Positions 7,965-15,679 of a DNA stretch of 64,000 nt are shown piece after piece. Below the pieces are notes generated by a model. It saw only the letters and a program-made list of their open reading frames with translations. It searched no databases and was not told where the DNA came from. Source of the stretch: Gemmatimonadota bacterium (lineage in GTDB: Bacteria; Gemmatimonadota; Gemmatimonadetes; Longimicrobiales; Gaopeijiaceae); assembly GCA_029879725.1 (NCBI GenBank), contig JAOUPR010000004.1, positions 1-64,000 on the forward strand, given 5' to 3'. Position 1 is the first letter of the stretch, and every line of letters begins with the position of its first letter. Made by a program: the position numbers and the translations under genes.

Positions 7965-9724
7965 ACGGCGGCGGAGAGAGGGCGGACACAGGAGGGGCAG
8001 AAGCGCCATCCGCGCTCGACGCGTTCTCCGCAGGTGCAGTGGCGTCCTCGCGGCCTCCCACACCCCGGGCAGGCCGCCGCCCCGGCGGGCACTCCCGCAC
8101 CGCAGTGCGCGCAGGTGCTCACCGCGTTGGCAGAACCCTTGAGGATCCGCGTGATCTCGTGGGGTGAGGTGGCGTTCTGCGCCACGGCGCGGCGGGCGTC
8201 GTCTGCCAGGGTGCCCATCCCGGCTTCCCTGGCGAGCCGGCGGATGCGCGCGGTGGTTCCGCCCCGGGCGATCTCGTCGCGCAGCGCGTCGGTGGTGGCC
8301 AACACCTGGTAGACCCCGGTGCGGCCCTTGTGTCCGTCACCGCACAGCTCGCATCCGCGACCCATGCACCGGGTGCAGAGGCGCCGTACCAGACGTTGCG
8401 CGATGATCCCCGTCAGGCCACCCGCCACCAGGAACGGCGGCACCCCCATGTCCAGGAGCCGCGTGATGGCGCCGGGCGCATCCGTGGTATGGAGGGTGGA
8501 GAGGACCAGGTGCCCCGTCACCGCCGCCGCCATGGCGATCTCGGCCGTCTCGCGGTCCCGGATCTCTCCGACCATGACCACGTCCGGATCCTGGCGGAGG
8601 ACGGCGCGCAGCGCGTCGGCGAAGGAGAGGCCCGCGCGGGTGTCCACCTGGATCTGGCTGACTCCTTCCAGGGCATACTCCACCGGGTCCTCCAGCGTGA
8701 CCACGTTCTGGCTCGTGCGGTCCAGCTCGGACAGGAGGGCGAAGAGCGTGGTGGTCTTTCCGCTTCCCGTGGGCCCCGTGACGAGGATCACCCCTTCTCC
8801 CGCGGCGGCCATGTCGCGGATGCGCGTCGTGTCTTCCGCCGACAGTCCCAGGTCTCCCAGGTTCTTCGGTCCGCTCCCCGGGTCCAGGATCCTCACCACC
8901 GCCTTCTCCCCGCCGGTGACGGGTACCGTGGACACCCTGAGGTTGAGCGAGCGCTCCCGGTGGGTCCGTCGCATGGCGCCGTCCTGCGCCCTTCGCCGCA
9001 CGGAGATGTCCATCCCCGCCATCACCTTGATGCGGGACAACACTGCCCGCCGCACGCCCGAGGGGAGGTCCATGGCCCGGCGGAGCACCCCGTCCACGCG
9101 GTAGCGCACCTGGACGTCGGACCCCGTCTCCTCCACGTGGATGTCGCTGGCACCCTCCTCGATGGCCTGGTCCAGGATGCGGTCCACGATGCGCACCACC
9201 GGGGCGGAGCGGGTGGCGCGCTCCAGCTCGTCCGGGGGAGCCGCGCCGCGGCGCTTGAGCTCCGTGGGGAGCTGGGCCACCAGGTCGGTCATGTCTCCGG
9301 CGAACAGGGTGTCCACGGCCTCCGCGTGGGCGGTGGCCGTCACCACCACCGGCTCCACGCGCCGACCGGTCTGGAACTGGACGTCGTCCAGGGTGGAGAT
9401 GTCCAGGGGATCCACCATGGCCAGGCGCACCGAGCGGGGCGTGGCGAGGAGGGGGAGCACCGCGCGTCCCCGGACCAGCTTTTCCTCAACGAGCTGGTGG
9501 GCGTCGCCCCGGATCTCCAGGGGCCCGGGAAGGAAGGAGAGTCCGAGTTGGCCCGCCAGGGCCGCACCCACCTGCTCTTCCGAACAGGCGCCCATGGCGA
9601 CCAGGCACCGCCCCAGGCGTTCCCCGCGGGCGTGTTGGGATCCCAGAGCCTCGTCGAGGACCTCGGGAGTGACCGCTCCGGCGTCGAGGAGGAGCTGGCC
9701 GATGACCTTTCTTCGCGCACCCAT
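7952..9724 (-). CDS. GspE/PilB-like type II secretion/type IV pilus ATPase with C-terminal zinc ribbon
   Basis: 590 aa, starting at ATG 9724. The N-terminal ~160 residues form an MshEN/T2SSE_N domain (IGQLLLDAGAVTPEVLDEAL). The AAA core follows: Walker A GPTGSGKTTT near residue 316, the Asp-box VMVGEIRDRETAE and the His-box LSTLHTTDA. The family's tetra-cysteine zinc motif is shortened to CTRCMGRGCELCG near residue 450. It powers pilus or pseudopilus assembly. The last ~55 residues, beyond the normal end, hold four more pairs (CAHC, CPGC, CTC, CPSC) resembling a double zinc ribbon. No pilin, secretin or inner-membrane platform gene is adjacent. Confidence 0.88.
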   Translation of the reverse strand: MGARRKVIGQLLLDAGAVTPEVLDEALGSQHARGERLGRCLVAMGACSEEQVGAALAGQLGLSFLPGPLEIRGDAHQLVEEKLVRGRAVLPLLATPRSVRLAMVDPLDISTLDDVQFQTGRRVEPVVVTATAHAEAVDTLFAGDMTDLVAQLPTELKRRGAAPPDELERATRSAPVVRIVDRILDQAIEEGASDIHVEETGSDVQVRYRVDGVLRRAMDLPSGVRRAVLSRIKVMAGMDISVRRRAQDGAMRRTHRERSLNLRVSTVPVTGGEKAVVRILDPGSGPKNLGDLGLSAEDTTRIRDMAAAGEGVILVTGPTGSGKTTTLFALLSELDRTSQNVVTLEDPVEYALEGVSQIQVDTRAGLSFADALRAVLRQDPDVVMVGEIRDRETAEIAMAAAVTGHLVLSTLHTTDAPGAITRLLDMGVPPFLVAGGLTGIIAQRLVRRLCTRCMGRGCELCGDGHKGRTGVYQVLATTDALRDEIARGGTTARIRRLAREAGMGTLADDARRAVAQNATSPHEITRILKGSANAVSTCAHCGAGVPAGAAACPGCGRPRGRHCTCGERVERGWRFCPSCVRPLSAAVHAA

Positions 9725-9774
9725 GCAGGAGGGTAGGCGTGCCGGCGGGACCGGAGGATGGCCTGATGGGCCGG

Positions 9775-10686
9775 CTACACCGCTCCGGCCAGATGCGCGA
9801 GGATGGCGGGGGCCACCCGGGTGAGATCCCGTGCGTCCCCGAGGATCGCTCCCGCCCCCGGACCCACGGCCAATCCGAGGGCCGGGTTCAGGGTGTGGCC
9901 GGCGCCTACGTCCTCCACGTTCCCGTGGTCGCTGGCGATGACCAGGGTGGTGTCTCCGTCCAGGTGCTCCAGGAGACCACCCAGGAAGCGGTCCACGCGT
10001 TCCAGGGCGGACCGCGCCCTCACCGGACTCTGCGTGTGCCCCGCCGTGTCCGTGTCGTAGTGGGCGAAGAGGGTCAGCTGCGCGGTTGCGGCGATGCGGG
10101 CCAGGTTCGCGCCGGCAGCCTCTTCCGTGACGCGGGGGAGCCCCGCATCGAGGTGTTCGATCCAGCGGTCGTTCACGATCTCACTGGCGACCGCTTCGCC
10201 GGCGCGGAGGGCGTCCTCGTGGCGCACCATGGTGCCCGCGGAATGGGCGGCCAGGGGCGCCGCGGCCGCGCGCCGGGCGGCCCGGCGTTGGGGCCACGCG
10301 GCCGGGTAGGCGTTGGCGAACGCGGCGGTCCGTCCCTGGTTCTGGACGGAAGCGAGAAGGTTGGCGCGCTCCACCAGGGGTCTGAGAGCGGAGGGGGTCC
10401 AGGGGCCGAAGTGGCGGCCGTATTCCCGGGGTGCGTTGGTCCCGGTCAGGAGGGCGGCCTGTCCCGTCCCGCTCTGGGGGACGCCCTCCACGCCCAGCGT
10501 GGCGTCGAGGGGAGCGGTACGCGCGGCTCCGTGCTCCAGGACCGGAGTGCGGAGCGTGGGCACGGCACCGCCGAGAAGGCTCCGCAGCACGGGGAGGCGC
10601 GCCGTGAGGAACGGATTGACGTGGGGGTCGTCACCGCCGATCCCCACGCCGTCCAGGAAGAGGAGTAGGACGCCCCGGCGGGGCAC
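9775..10686 (-). CDS. Phosphoglycerate mutase/alkaline phosphatase-superfamily metalloenzyme
   Basis: 303 aa from GTG 10686. The N-terminus LLLFLDGVGIG carries the first metal-binding Asp of the alkaline phosphatase superfamily. SGTGQAALLTGTNA supplies the nucleophile region. Near the C-terminus HYDTDTAGHTQ and IASDHGNVEDVGAGHT supply the remaining metal ligands, as in 2,3-bisphosphoglycerate-independent mutases and phosphopentomutase. At about 300 aa it is much shorter than GpmI (about 510 aa), so it belongs to the small metalloenzyme-domain group and its substrate is unknown. It starts 2 bp after the upstream hypothetical gene, so the two are probably cotranscribed. Confidence 0.75.
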   Translation of the reverse strand: MPRRGVLLLFLDGVGIGGDDPHVNPFLTARLPVLRSLLGGAVPTLRTPVLEHGAARTAPLDATLGVEGVPQSGTGQAALLTGTNAPREYGRHFGPWTPSALRPLVERANLLASVQNQGRTAAFANAYPAAWPQRRAARRAAAAPLAAHSAGTMVRHEDALRAGEAVASEIVNDRWIEHLDAGLPRVTEEAAGANLARIAATAQLTLFAHYDTDTAGHTQSPVRARSALERVDRFLGGLLEHLDGDTTLVIASDHGNVEDVGAGHTLNPALGLAVGPGAGAILGDARDLTRVAPAILAHLAGAV

Positions 10687-10688
10687 GG

Positions 10689-11249
10689 CTACTCGGCCGG
10701 GCGGAGATCCGTGGTGATCTGGACCTGGATGTGACCCATGTCCGCACGGTCACGGATGGCGTCGCGGATGCGTGGCTCGAGCTTCTGGTAGGCCAGCCGC
10801 ACCCCCTCGCGCAACTCGGTCCTCAAGACCTTGAGCGCGTTCACGTCGGGACGGCTCGTCTTGGTGGTCTTCTTCGCTTCGACCAGGTTCGCGGGGCGGA
10901 TCTCGAAGGGCGACATGGCCACGTCGTCCGGACGATCATGGTCCAGATAGTGGATCGACAGGCTCACGTCTCCCCGGGCGTGATGATGATGGATGTCGCC
11001 CACGGCCTGGAATCGGCTGGCGAGCTTACCCAACTCGGCCCTCTGCGCGGCGGTGGTGTATGCCCGCTCCACCGCCTGGAAGATCCGCCGCGCCCGCTCG
11101 GGGTTGGTCGCGTCGAGATCGGGGATGTCCGTGTCCAACTCCCGACCCACGGCCTGTCGGTCGACGCTGAAACGAGCACTTTCGGCGGCCCGATTTCTCG
11201 CGCGGTCGATGGATTCGAGGATGCGGTCAGGGTTGGTCCGAAAGCTCAT
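10689..11249 (-). CDS. Hypothetical protein, predicted mostly helical
   Basis: 186 aa from ATG 11249; the frame is open back to a TTG at 11327, but that stretch runs through a hairpin and looks non-coding. I do not recognise a family. The protein has no signal peptide or membrane segment. It has a charged helical N-terminal half (RILESIDRARNRAAES, RARRIFQAVERAYTTAAQRAEL), a central GDIHHHHARGDVSLS segment with four consecutive histidines that could bind metal, and a C-terminal half (KVLRTELREGVRLAYQKLEP) ending in the strand-like HIQVQITTDL. It lies directly upstream of the phosphomutase-like gene with a 2-bp gap, suggesting a shared transcript. Confidence 0.6.
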   Translation of the reverse strand: MSFRTNPDRILESIDRARNRAAESARFSVDRQAVGRELDTDIPDLDATNPERARRIFQAVERAYTTAAQRAELGKLASRFQAVGDIHHHHARGDVSLSIHYLDHDRPDDVAMSPFEIRPANLVEAKKTTKTSRPDVNALKVLRTELREGVRLAYQKLEPRIRDAIRDRADMGHIQVQITTDLRPAE

Positions 11250-11282
11250 CAGGGCATCCCGGGGAAGAAGCTGAGTCAACCT

Positions 11283-11309
11283 CCCCGCGGGGGCGCGACC
11301 CCCACGGGG
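11283..11309. terminator. Strong GC hairpin upstream of the hypothetical gene
   Basis: CCCCGCGGGGG (11283-11293), loop CGCGA, CCCCCACGGGG (11299-11309): an 11-bp stem with one mismatch. It lies in the gap between the amidohydrolase stop (11352) and the next minus-strand start (11249). A second small inverted repeat, CACTTG-N7-CAAGTG (11312-11330), lies beside it. There is no U-run on either side; it could be a terminator or an mRNA-stabilising processing stem. Confidence 0.45.
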
Positions 11310-11351
11310 AGCACTTGACGATACCAAGTGATGATGATTCGGCCAAGGGTG

Positions 11352-14300
11352 TCACCGGACACCGGGCACGTCCGCCGGCTCCCGGTCCCACCACCAGAGC
11401 GGGGGGGCGTCCCTGCGGCGCGGCCACGTTTCCGCCAGCGTGCCACCATCATACAGACGCCCGTTCATCATGACCCGGTCGATGCTGTTGGTATGGCGGA
11501 GGTCCTCCAGCGGGTTCCCGTCCAGGATCACGAGGTCGGCCAGCTTTCCCACCTCGATGGACCCCACGTCACCGTCGAGCCCGATGGCCTGGGCGCCGAA
11601 GAGGGTGGCCACGCGAAGGGCGTCGTGATTCGAGAGACCCCCGGAAGCGAGCGACCAGAGCTCCCAGTGGTACCCCAGCCCCTGGAGCTGTCCGTGGCTT
11701 CCCACGCCCGCCCGCCCACCGGCGGCCACCAGGTCCGCCACGAAGCGCGCGTGATCCTGGAACACGTATTCCTCGTCGCGGAACCATCCGGCCGGACCCG
11801 GCGAGGGGCCACCACCGCGCCGGCGGGTGGCCACGTCCACGTCGGAGTGGGGGATGAAGCGTCGTAGCTTCCCGTCGTCGTGCGGATTCTCGTGGGTGTA
11901 GTAGTAGTTCTCGCCCCAAGGTCCGCCGTACGAGACCAGGAGGGTGGGGGTGTAGACCCGTCCCGTGGCGACGAAGAGCTGCACGACGTCGTCGAAGACC
12001 GGATAGATGGGGAGGGAGTGCTCCAGCCCCGGGTATCCGTCGATGGTCTCGGTGAGGTTCTGCTTGATGTTCAACGACCCCTCGGTCGTGGGCATGAGCT
12101 GGAATTCGCGGGCCGCCTCGATGATCCATTGGCGCTGCTGACGGTTCCCCGCCACGTACATCTTGATTGTCTTGGTGTCGAAGTACCGGGCATATCGCCG
12201 CAGGATGTCGCGGGCGTGGTCCAGGCTCCGGATGTTCTCCTGCCAGAAGACTCCGGGGCCGGTGGAGTAGATGCGCGGGCCGAGGATCTCGCCCGTGCGC
12301 ACGAGGTCTTCGTAGGTGAGGACGTCGGTGGTGGCGGTCTGCGGATCACGGGTGGTGGTCACCCCGTAGGCCAGGTTCGCCATGTAGATCCATTGGTCCG
12401 GGCGGTGCAGGTCCCAGGCGGGCCACATATGGGAGTGCGTATCCACGAATCCGGGGACGATGGTCCGCCCCGCCATGTCGATGATCTCCGCGCCCTCCGG
12501 GATGGTCACGCTCCCCTGCGCGCCCACGGCCTCGATGCGGTTGTCGCGGACCACCACGTCGCCCCGCTCGATCACCTCGTCGCCCTTCATCGTGACCACC
12601 CGGGCGCCGCGGAGAACGGCGACGCCGCGGGGGATGTCCCGGGGGGCCGCGATGACCACGCGGACTTCGGTGGGGGAGTATTCGTCGGCACCCGCCGCCG
12701 TGGCCGAGTCCGCCTTCTCCCCCTCTCCTTCGGAGGCTGCGGTCACGCTGTCGTCGTACGCGGCGGCGGCGTCGAGATCGTATACGAAGTGGGCGTTCCC
12801 CAGTGACCAGTGGACCCGCCGCCCGTTCGCGCTCCAGGCCGGGAACTCTCCTCCCATGTCGGTGAGCTTGCGGGCCGGGAACTGCGCCTTGTCCGGATCG
12901 GAGACGGAGATGGTGGGGGCGTCGCCTCCGAGGCGCGGCACCGTGACCGCGTAGATCTGCCGGTTCACCACCGCGAGGGCCTGGTCGCCCCGGGGGGCCA
13001 TGAGGATCACCGACGCGTTCATCGCCTGGGTGGATCCCGCGGGGGTCTCGCCGCGCACCTTCACGTGGGCCTTCTGGTCCGTCCCGTCCCAGCGGATGGA
13101 CACCAGTCCGTCACTCCCGGAAAAGAGGAAGATGCGCTCGGGATCCTGGGTGAAGTGGGGTGAGCCGCGTCCGTCGAGGGGGGCGATCACCGTGGGGTTC
13201 CCACCGTCGGCGGGAATCCACACCAACTCCCGGGTGGCGCCGGCGGCGCCTCTCGGTCCGGTGTTCTCGTCGAAGTCGTGGGCGGGCCCCTGGATCGCCA
13301 CGATGCGCGTCCCGTCCGGGGCCCACGACGGCGTCACGTACACGTTTCCGGACGACGGCGTCAGCCGCACCGTCCGCCCGTCGCGGACACGGACCTTGGT
13401 GAGGGTTCCGTGGCCGTCCTTCCAGGTGGCCACCGCCACCCAGGCGCCGTCCGGAGACCAGGTGGGGAAGGCCACCGTGGCGCCCTCTTCGAGATCCGCG
13501 GCCAGCTCTCGCGGGCCGGACCCGTCCGCGTTTGCGACCCACAGACGGTCCAGCGCGGTGAAGGCGATCCTCGCCCCGTCCGGGGACGGTACCGCGTCTC
13601 GGATCTGCCGCACCGTGAAGGTGGGCGTGTCCTCGATGGGGTAGTCGAAATCCACCTCGGCCCCCAGCTCCAACTCGGCCCTCACGCGGAAGGGGATCTC
13701 CACGGCGTCGCCGCCTTCCACCGGGATCCGCCAGAGCTTCCCGCCGTAGGAGGCCACCAGGGAGGCGCCATCGGGGGTGAAGGACATCCCCGGGAGGACG
13801 TCCAGCGCGCCCCGGGACTCCTGGTCGTCGCGCTGGACCGGGTAGGCGAGCCACTGCTCACGTCCCGTCTCCAGGTTGCGAATCACCAGGCCGGTGTGCT
13901 CGTCGTGGCGCGTGCCGTACACGAGCCGCCGGCCGTCGGGAGAGAGCGTCGGGCGGAATCCTCCTCCGTACCGGGAGCTCCGTTCGTACGAGTGTCCGGT
14001 GTCCCGGTCGTACACCGCGAGCTGGTACATGGGAAGCTGGGCGTTGTAATCCCAGTCCCGAGCGCCGGTGCGCCGCGCGAACCAGACGTACCGGCCGTCC
14101 GGACCGAAGGCGGCGCCCACCGTCTTCCGCTCGTTCTCGCCGCGGAACAGCTTCGCGCCCGACCCGCCCTCGGTATGGAAGATCTGGAGGACGGGGAGGT
14201 GGCTCCCCCGGAAGTCGCCCATGGACGCCACGACGTACTCGCCGTCGGGGGTCCACTCCGGAGACTCGGCGCGGTTCGACTTCCCCTTCGATACCTGCAC

Positions 14301-14720
14301 GGTGTCGGTTCCGTCCAGCGAGAGGATCCAGATGTTCTGGCCGCCGTCCCGATCGGAGGTGAAGGCCACCCGTGATCCGTCGGGAGAGAAGCGGGGCTGG
14401 GCGTCGAACGCCATCCCCCGCGTGAGCCGGGTCGCGTCGCCTCCGGAGATGGGAAGGGTGTAGAGGTCGCCGAGGTAGTCGAACACCAAGGTGTTTCCGT
14501 CGGGGCTCACGTCCACGGACATCCAGGTGCCCTCCGTGAGATCCAGCGAGAGCGACCGGTTCTCCGCCCACCCTTCCAGGGGGAGGGGCTGCTTGCTCCG
14601 GTCCTTCGGCTTTTCCTGTGTCGGTGCCGTTTCCTGGTATCCGCTGGCGGGGGCCGGGGCTACCGTCGCGGCCACCAGCAGGCTGCACATCACGTTCGAA
14701 AGGACTCTCGTTCGGAACAT
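11352..14720 (-). CDS. Secreted PD40/TolB-like beta-propeller fused to amidohydrolase
   Basis: 1122 aa from ATG 14720, chosen because it begins a signal peptide (MFRTRVLSN, then a hydrophobic run to ASGYQ) and has GGGAG upstream; the frame is open to 14891. Residues ~60-700 contain repeated PD40/WD40-like blades such as FSPDGSRVAFTSDRDG and PEWTPDGEYV. The C-terminal ~400 residues are an amidohydrolase: GRTIVPGFVDTHSHMWPAW (HxH near residue 762), a Lys in TIKMY, and later His residues. Where typical enzymes show the catalytic Asp motif, the sequence reads AGVGSHGQLQGLGYHWEL. The likely role is periplasmic hydrolysis of peptide-like or cyclic amide substrates. The exact substrate is unknown. 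Confidence 0.85.
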   Translation of the reverse strand: MFRTRVLSNVMCSLLVAATVAPAPASGYQETAPTQEKPKDRSKQPLPLEGWAENRSLSLDLTEGTWMSVDVSPDGNTLVFDYLGDLYTLPISGGDATRLTRGMAFDAQPRFSPDGSRVAFTSDRDGGQNIWILSLDGTDTVQVSKGKSNRAESPEWTPDGEYVVASMGDFRGSHLPVLQIFHTEGGSGAKLFRGENERKTVGAAFGPDGRYVWFARRTGARDWDYNAQLPMYQLAVYDRDTGHSYERSSRYGGGFRPTLSPDGRRLVYGTRHDEHTGLVIRNLETGREQWLAYPVQRDDQESRGALDVLPGMSFTPDGASLVASYGGKLWRIPVEGGDAVEIPFRVRAELELGAEVDFDYPIEDTPTFTVRQIRDAVPSPDGARIAFTALDRLWVANADGSGPRELAADLEEGATVAFPTWSPDGAWVAVATWKDGHGTLTKVRVRDGRTVRLTPSSGNVYVTPSWAPDGTRIVAIQGPAHDFDENTGPRGAAGATRELVWIPADGGNPTVIAPLDGRGSPHFTQDPERIFLFSGSDGLVSIRWDGTDQKAHVKVRGETPAGSTQAMNASVILMAPRGDQALAVVNRQIYAVTVPRLGGDAPTISVSDPDKAQFPARKLTDMGGEFPAWSANGRRVHWSLGNAHFVYDLDAAAAYDDSVTAASEGEGEKADSATAAGADEYSPTEVRVVIAAPRDIPRGVAVLRGARVVTMKGDEVIERGDVVVRDNRIEAVGAQGSVTIPEGAEIIDMAGRTIVPGFVDTHSHMWPAWDLHRPDQWIYMANLAYGVTTTRDPQTATTDVLTYEDLVRTGEILGPRIYSTGPGVFWQENIRSLDHARDILRRYARYFDTKTIKMYVAGNRQQRQWIIEAAREFQLMPTTEGSLNIKQNLTETIDGYPGLEHSLPIYPVFDDVVQLFVATGRVYTPTLLVSYGGPWGENYYYTHENPHDDGKLRRFIPHSDVDVATRRRGGGPSPGPAGWFRDEEYVFQDHARFVADLVAAGGRAGVGSHGQLQGLGYHWELWSLASGGLSNHDALRVATLFGAQAIGLDGDVGSIEVGKLADLVILDGNPLEDLRHTNSIDRVMMNGRLYDGGTLAETWPRRRDAPPLWWWDREPADVPGVR

Positions 14721-14911
14721 CGTATCCACTCCCACCAGGGGTTCGTCACGCGCGGGAGCGCGCCCGGCGAATATCCGCGCCCTCCCCGGATGGCGAAAGT
14801 CCACACGCACAGGCTCGCTGAAGGATCCGCGAGGGGATATCGTATCCTCGGACGATCGGTACGCCTCCTTCCTGCTCATCAAGTTCCCCACGGACCTGGA
14901 GCACGACGCAG
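14721..14911. other. Divergent intergenic region
   Basis: 191 bp between the divergent amidohydrolase (minus) and Yip1 gene (plus). It should hold both promoters. I see no convincing paired -35/-10 boxes and no RNA gene in it. Confidence 0.4.
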
Positions 14912-15598
14912 ATGGATACGCCCACCCCGGAATCCCGACTCCCCGCCCTTCCCGTCCGATTCCTTCAGGTCTTCGTGTCGCCGGGACGACTCACCGAGTC
15001 CCTGGCCCTCAACCCGGCGTGGGCCGCGGCTCTGGTGGCGGGAGCCGTCCTCATGGTGGCCCAGACCATCCTGATTCCCGCCGAGGTCTGGGAGACGGTG
15101 TTCCGGGAGGCGGCGCTCCAGCGGGGCAACGAGATCCCCGAAGGGTTCTCGATGAACGGGAACACGATGCGCCTGATCGGGACCATCAGTGGCGGGATCA
15201 TGTACTTCATCATGGCCCTCCTGTTTTCAGGCATCGTGACGGGGATCTTCGTCTTCCTCATGGGAGACGAGGGACGCTTCAAGCAGTACCTGGCCATGTA
15301 CGCCCATGCCCTCCTGATTCCGGGTGTGGTGGGGCTCCTCCTGGTTCCTCTGCGCATCGCACAGGCGGACCCACGCATCACGCTGAACCTGGGCACCTTC
15401 CTCTTCTTTCTCCCCGATGGGTTCCTTCTCCGCTGGGCGACGATGATGGATCTCACCCAGATATGGGCCTGGGTGGTCGTGGCGGTGGGCGCGAACGCCA
15501 TCGCTCCGCAGCGGGGAGTCACCGGCGCAGCGGTGGTATTGATCGGCGTCGGGGCGGCCTTCGCCATGCTCCTGGCCGTTCTGCAACCGGGCGGATAG
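14912..15598 (+). CDS. Yip1-domain integral membrane protein
   Basis: 228 aa, starting at ATG 14912. After a cytosolic N-terminus (FLQVFVSPGRLTESLALNP, the amphipathic Yip1 signature before the first helix) there are about five membrane segments: residues ~36-55, ~93-118, ~125-146, ~160-190 and ~197-225. Bacterial Yip1-family proteins are widespread but functionally poorly defined. The first loop carries a charged region (VWETVFREAALQRGNEIPEG). The gene is monocistronic and sits between the divergent amidohydrolase promoter and the TRAP transporter genes; nothing ties it mechanistically to either. Confidence 0.75.
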   Translation: MDTPTPESRLPALPVRFLQVFVSPGRLTESLALNPAWAAALVAGAVLMVAQTILIPAEVWETVFREAALQRGNEIPEGFSMNGNTMRLIGTISGGIMYFIMALLFSGIVTGIFVFLMGDEGRFKQYLAMYAHALLIPGVVGLLLVPLRIAQADPRITLNLGTFLFFLPDGFLLRWATMMDLTQIWAWVVVAVGANAIAPQRGVTGAAVVLIGVGAAFAMLLAVLQPGG

Positions 15599-15679
15599 CT
15601 CCCTCCGGGCGATCCGCGGGGGAAGGAGCGGTCGGCCGGGAACTGGCCCGATCCGGCCGGCGCTGTACATTCCGCGGTC

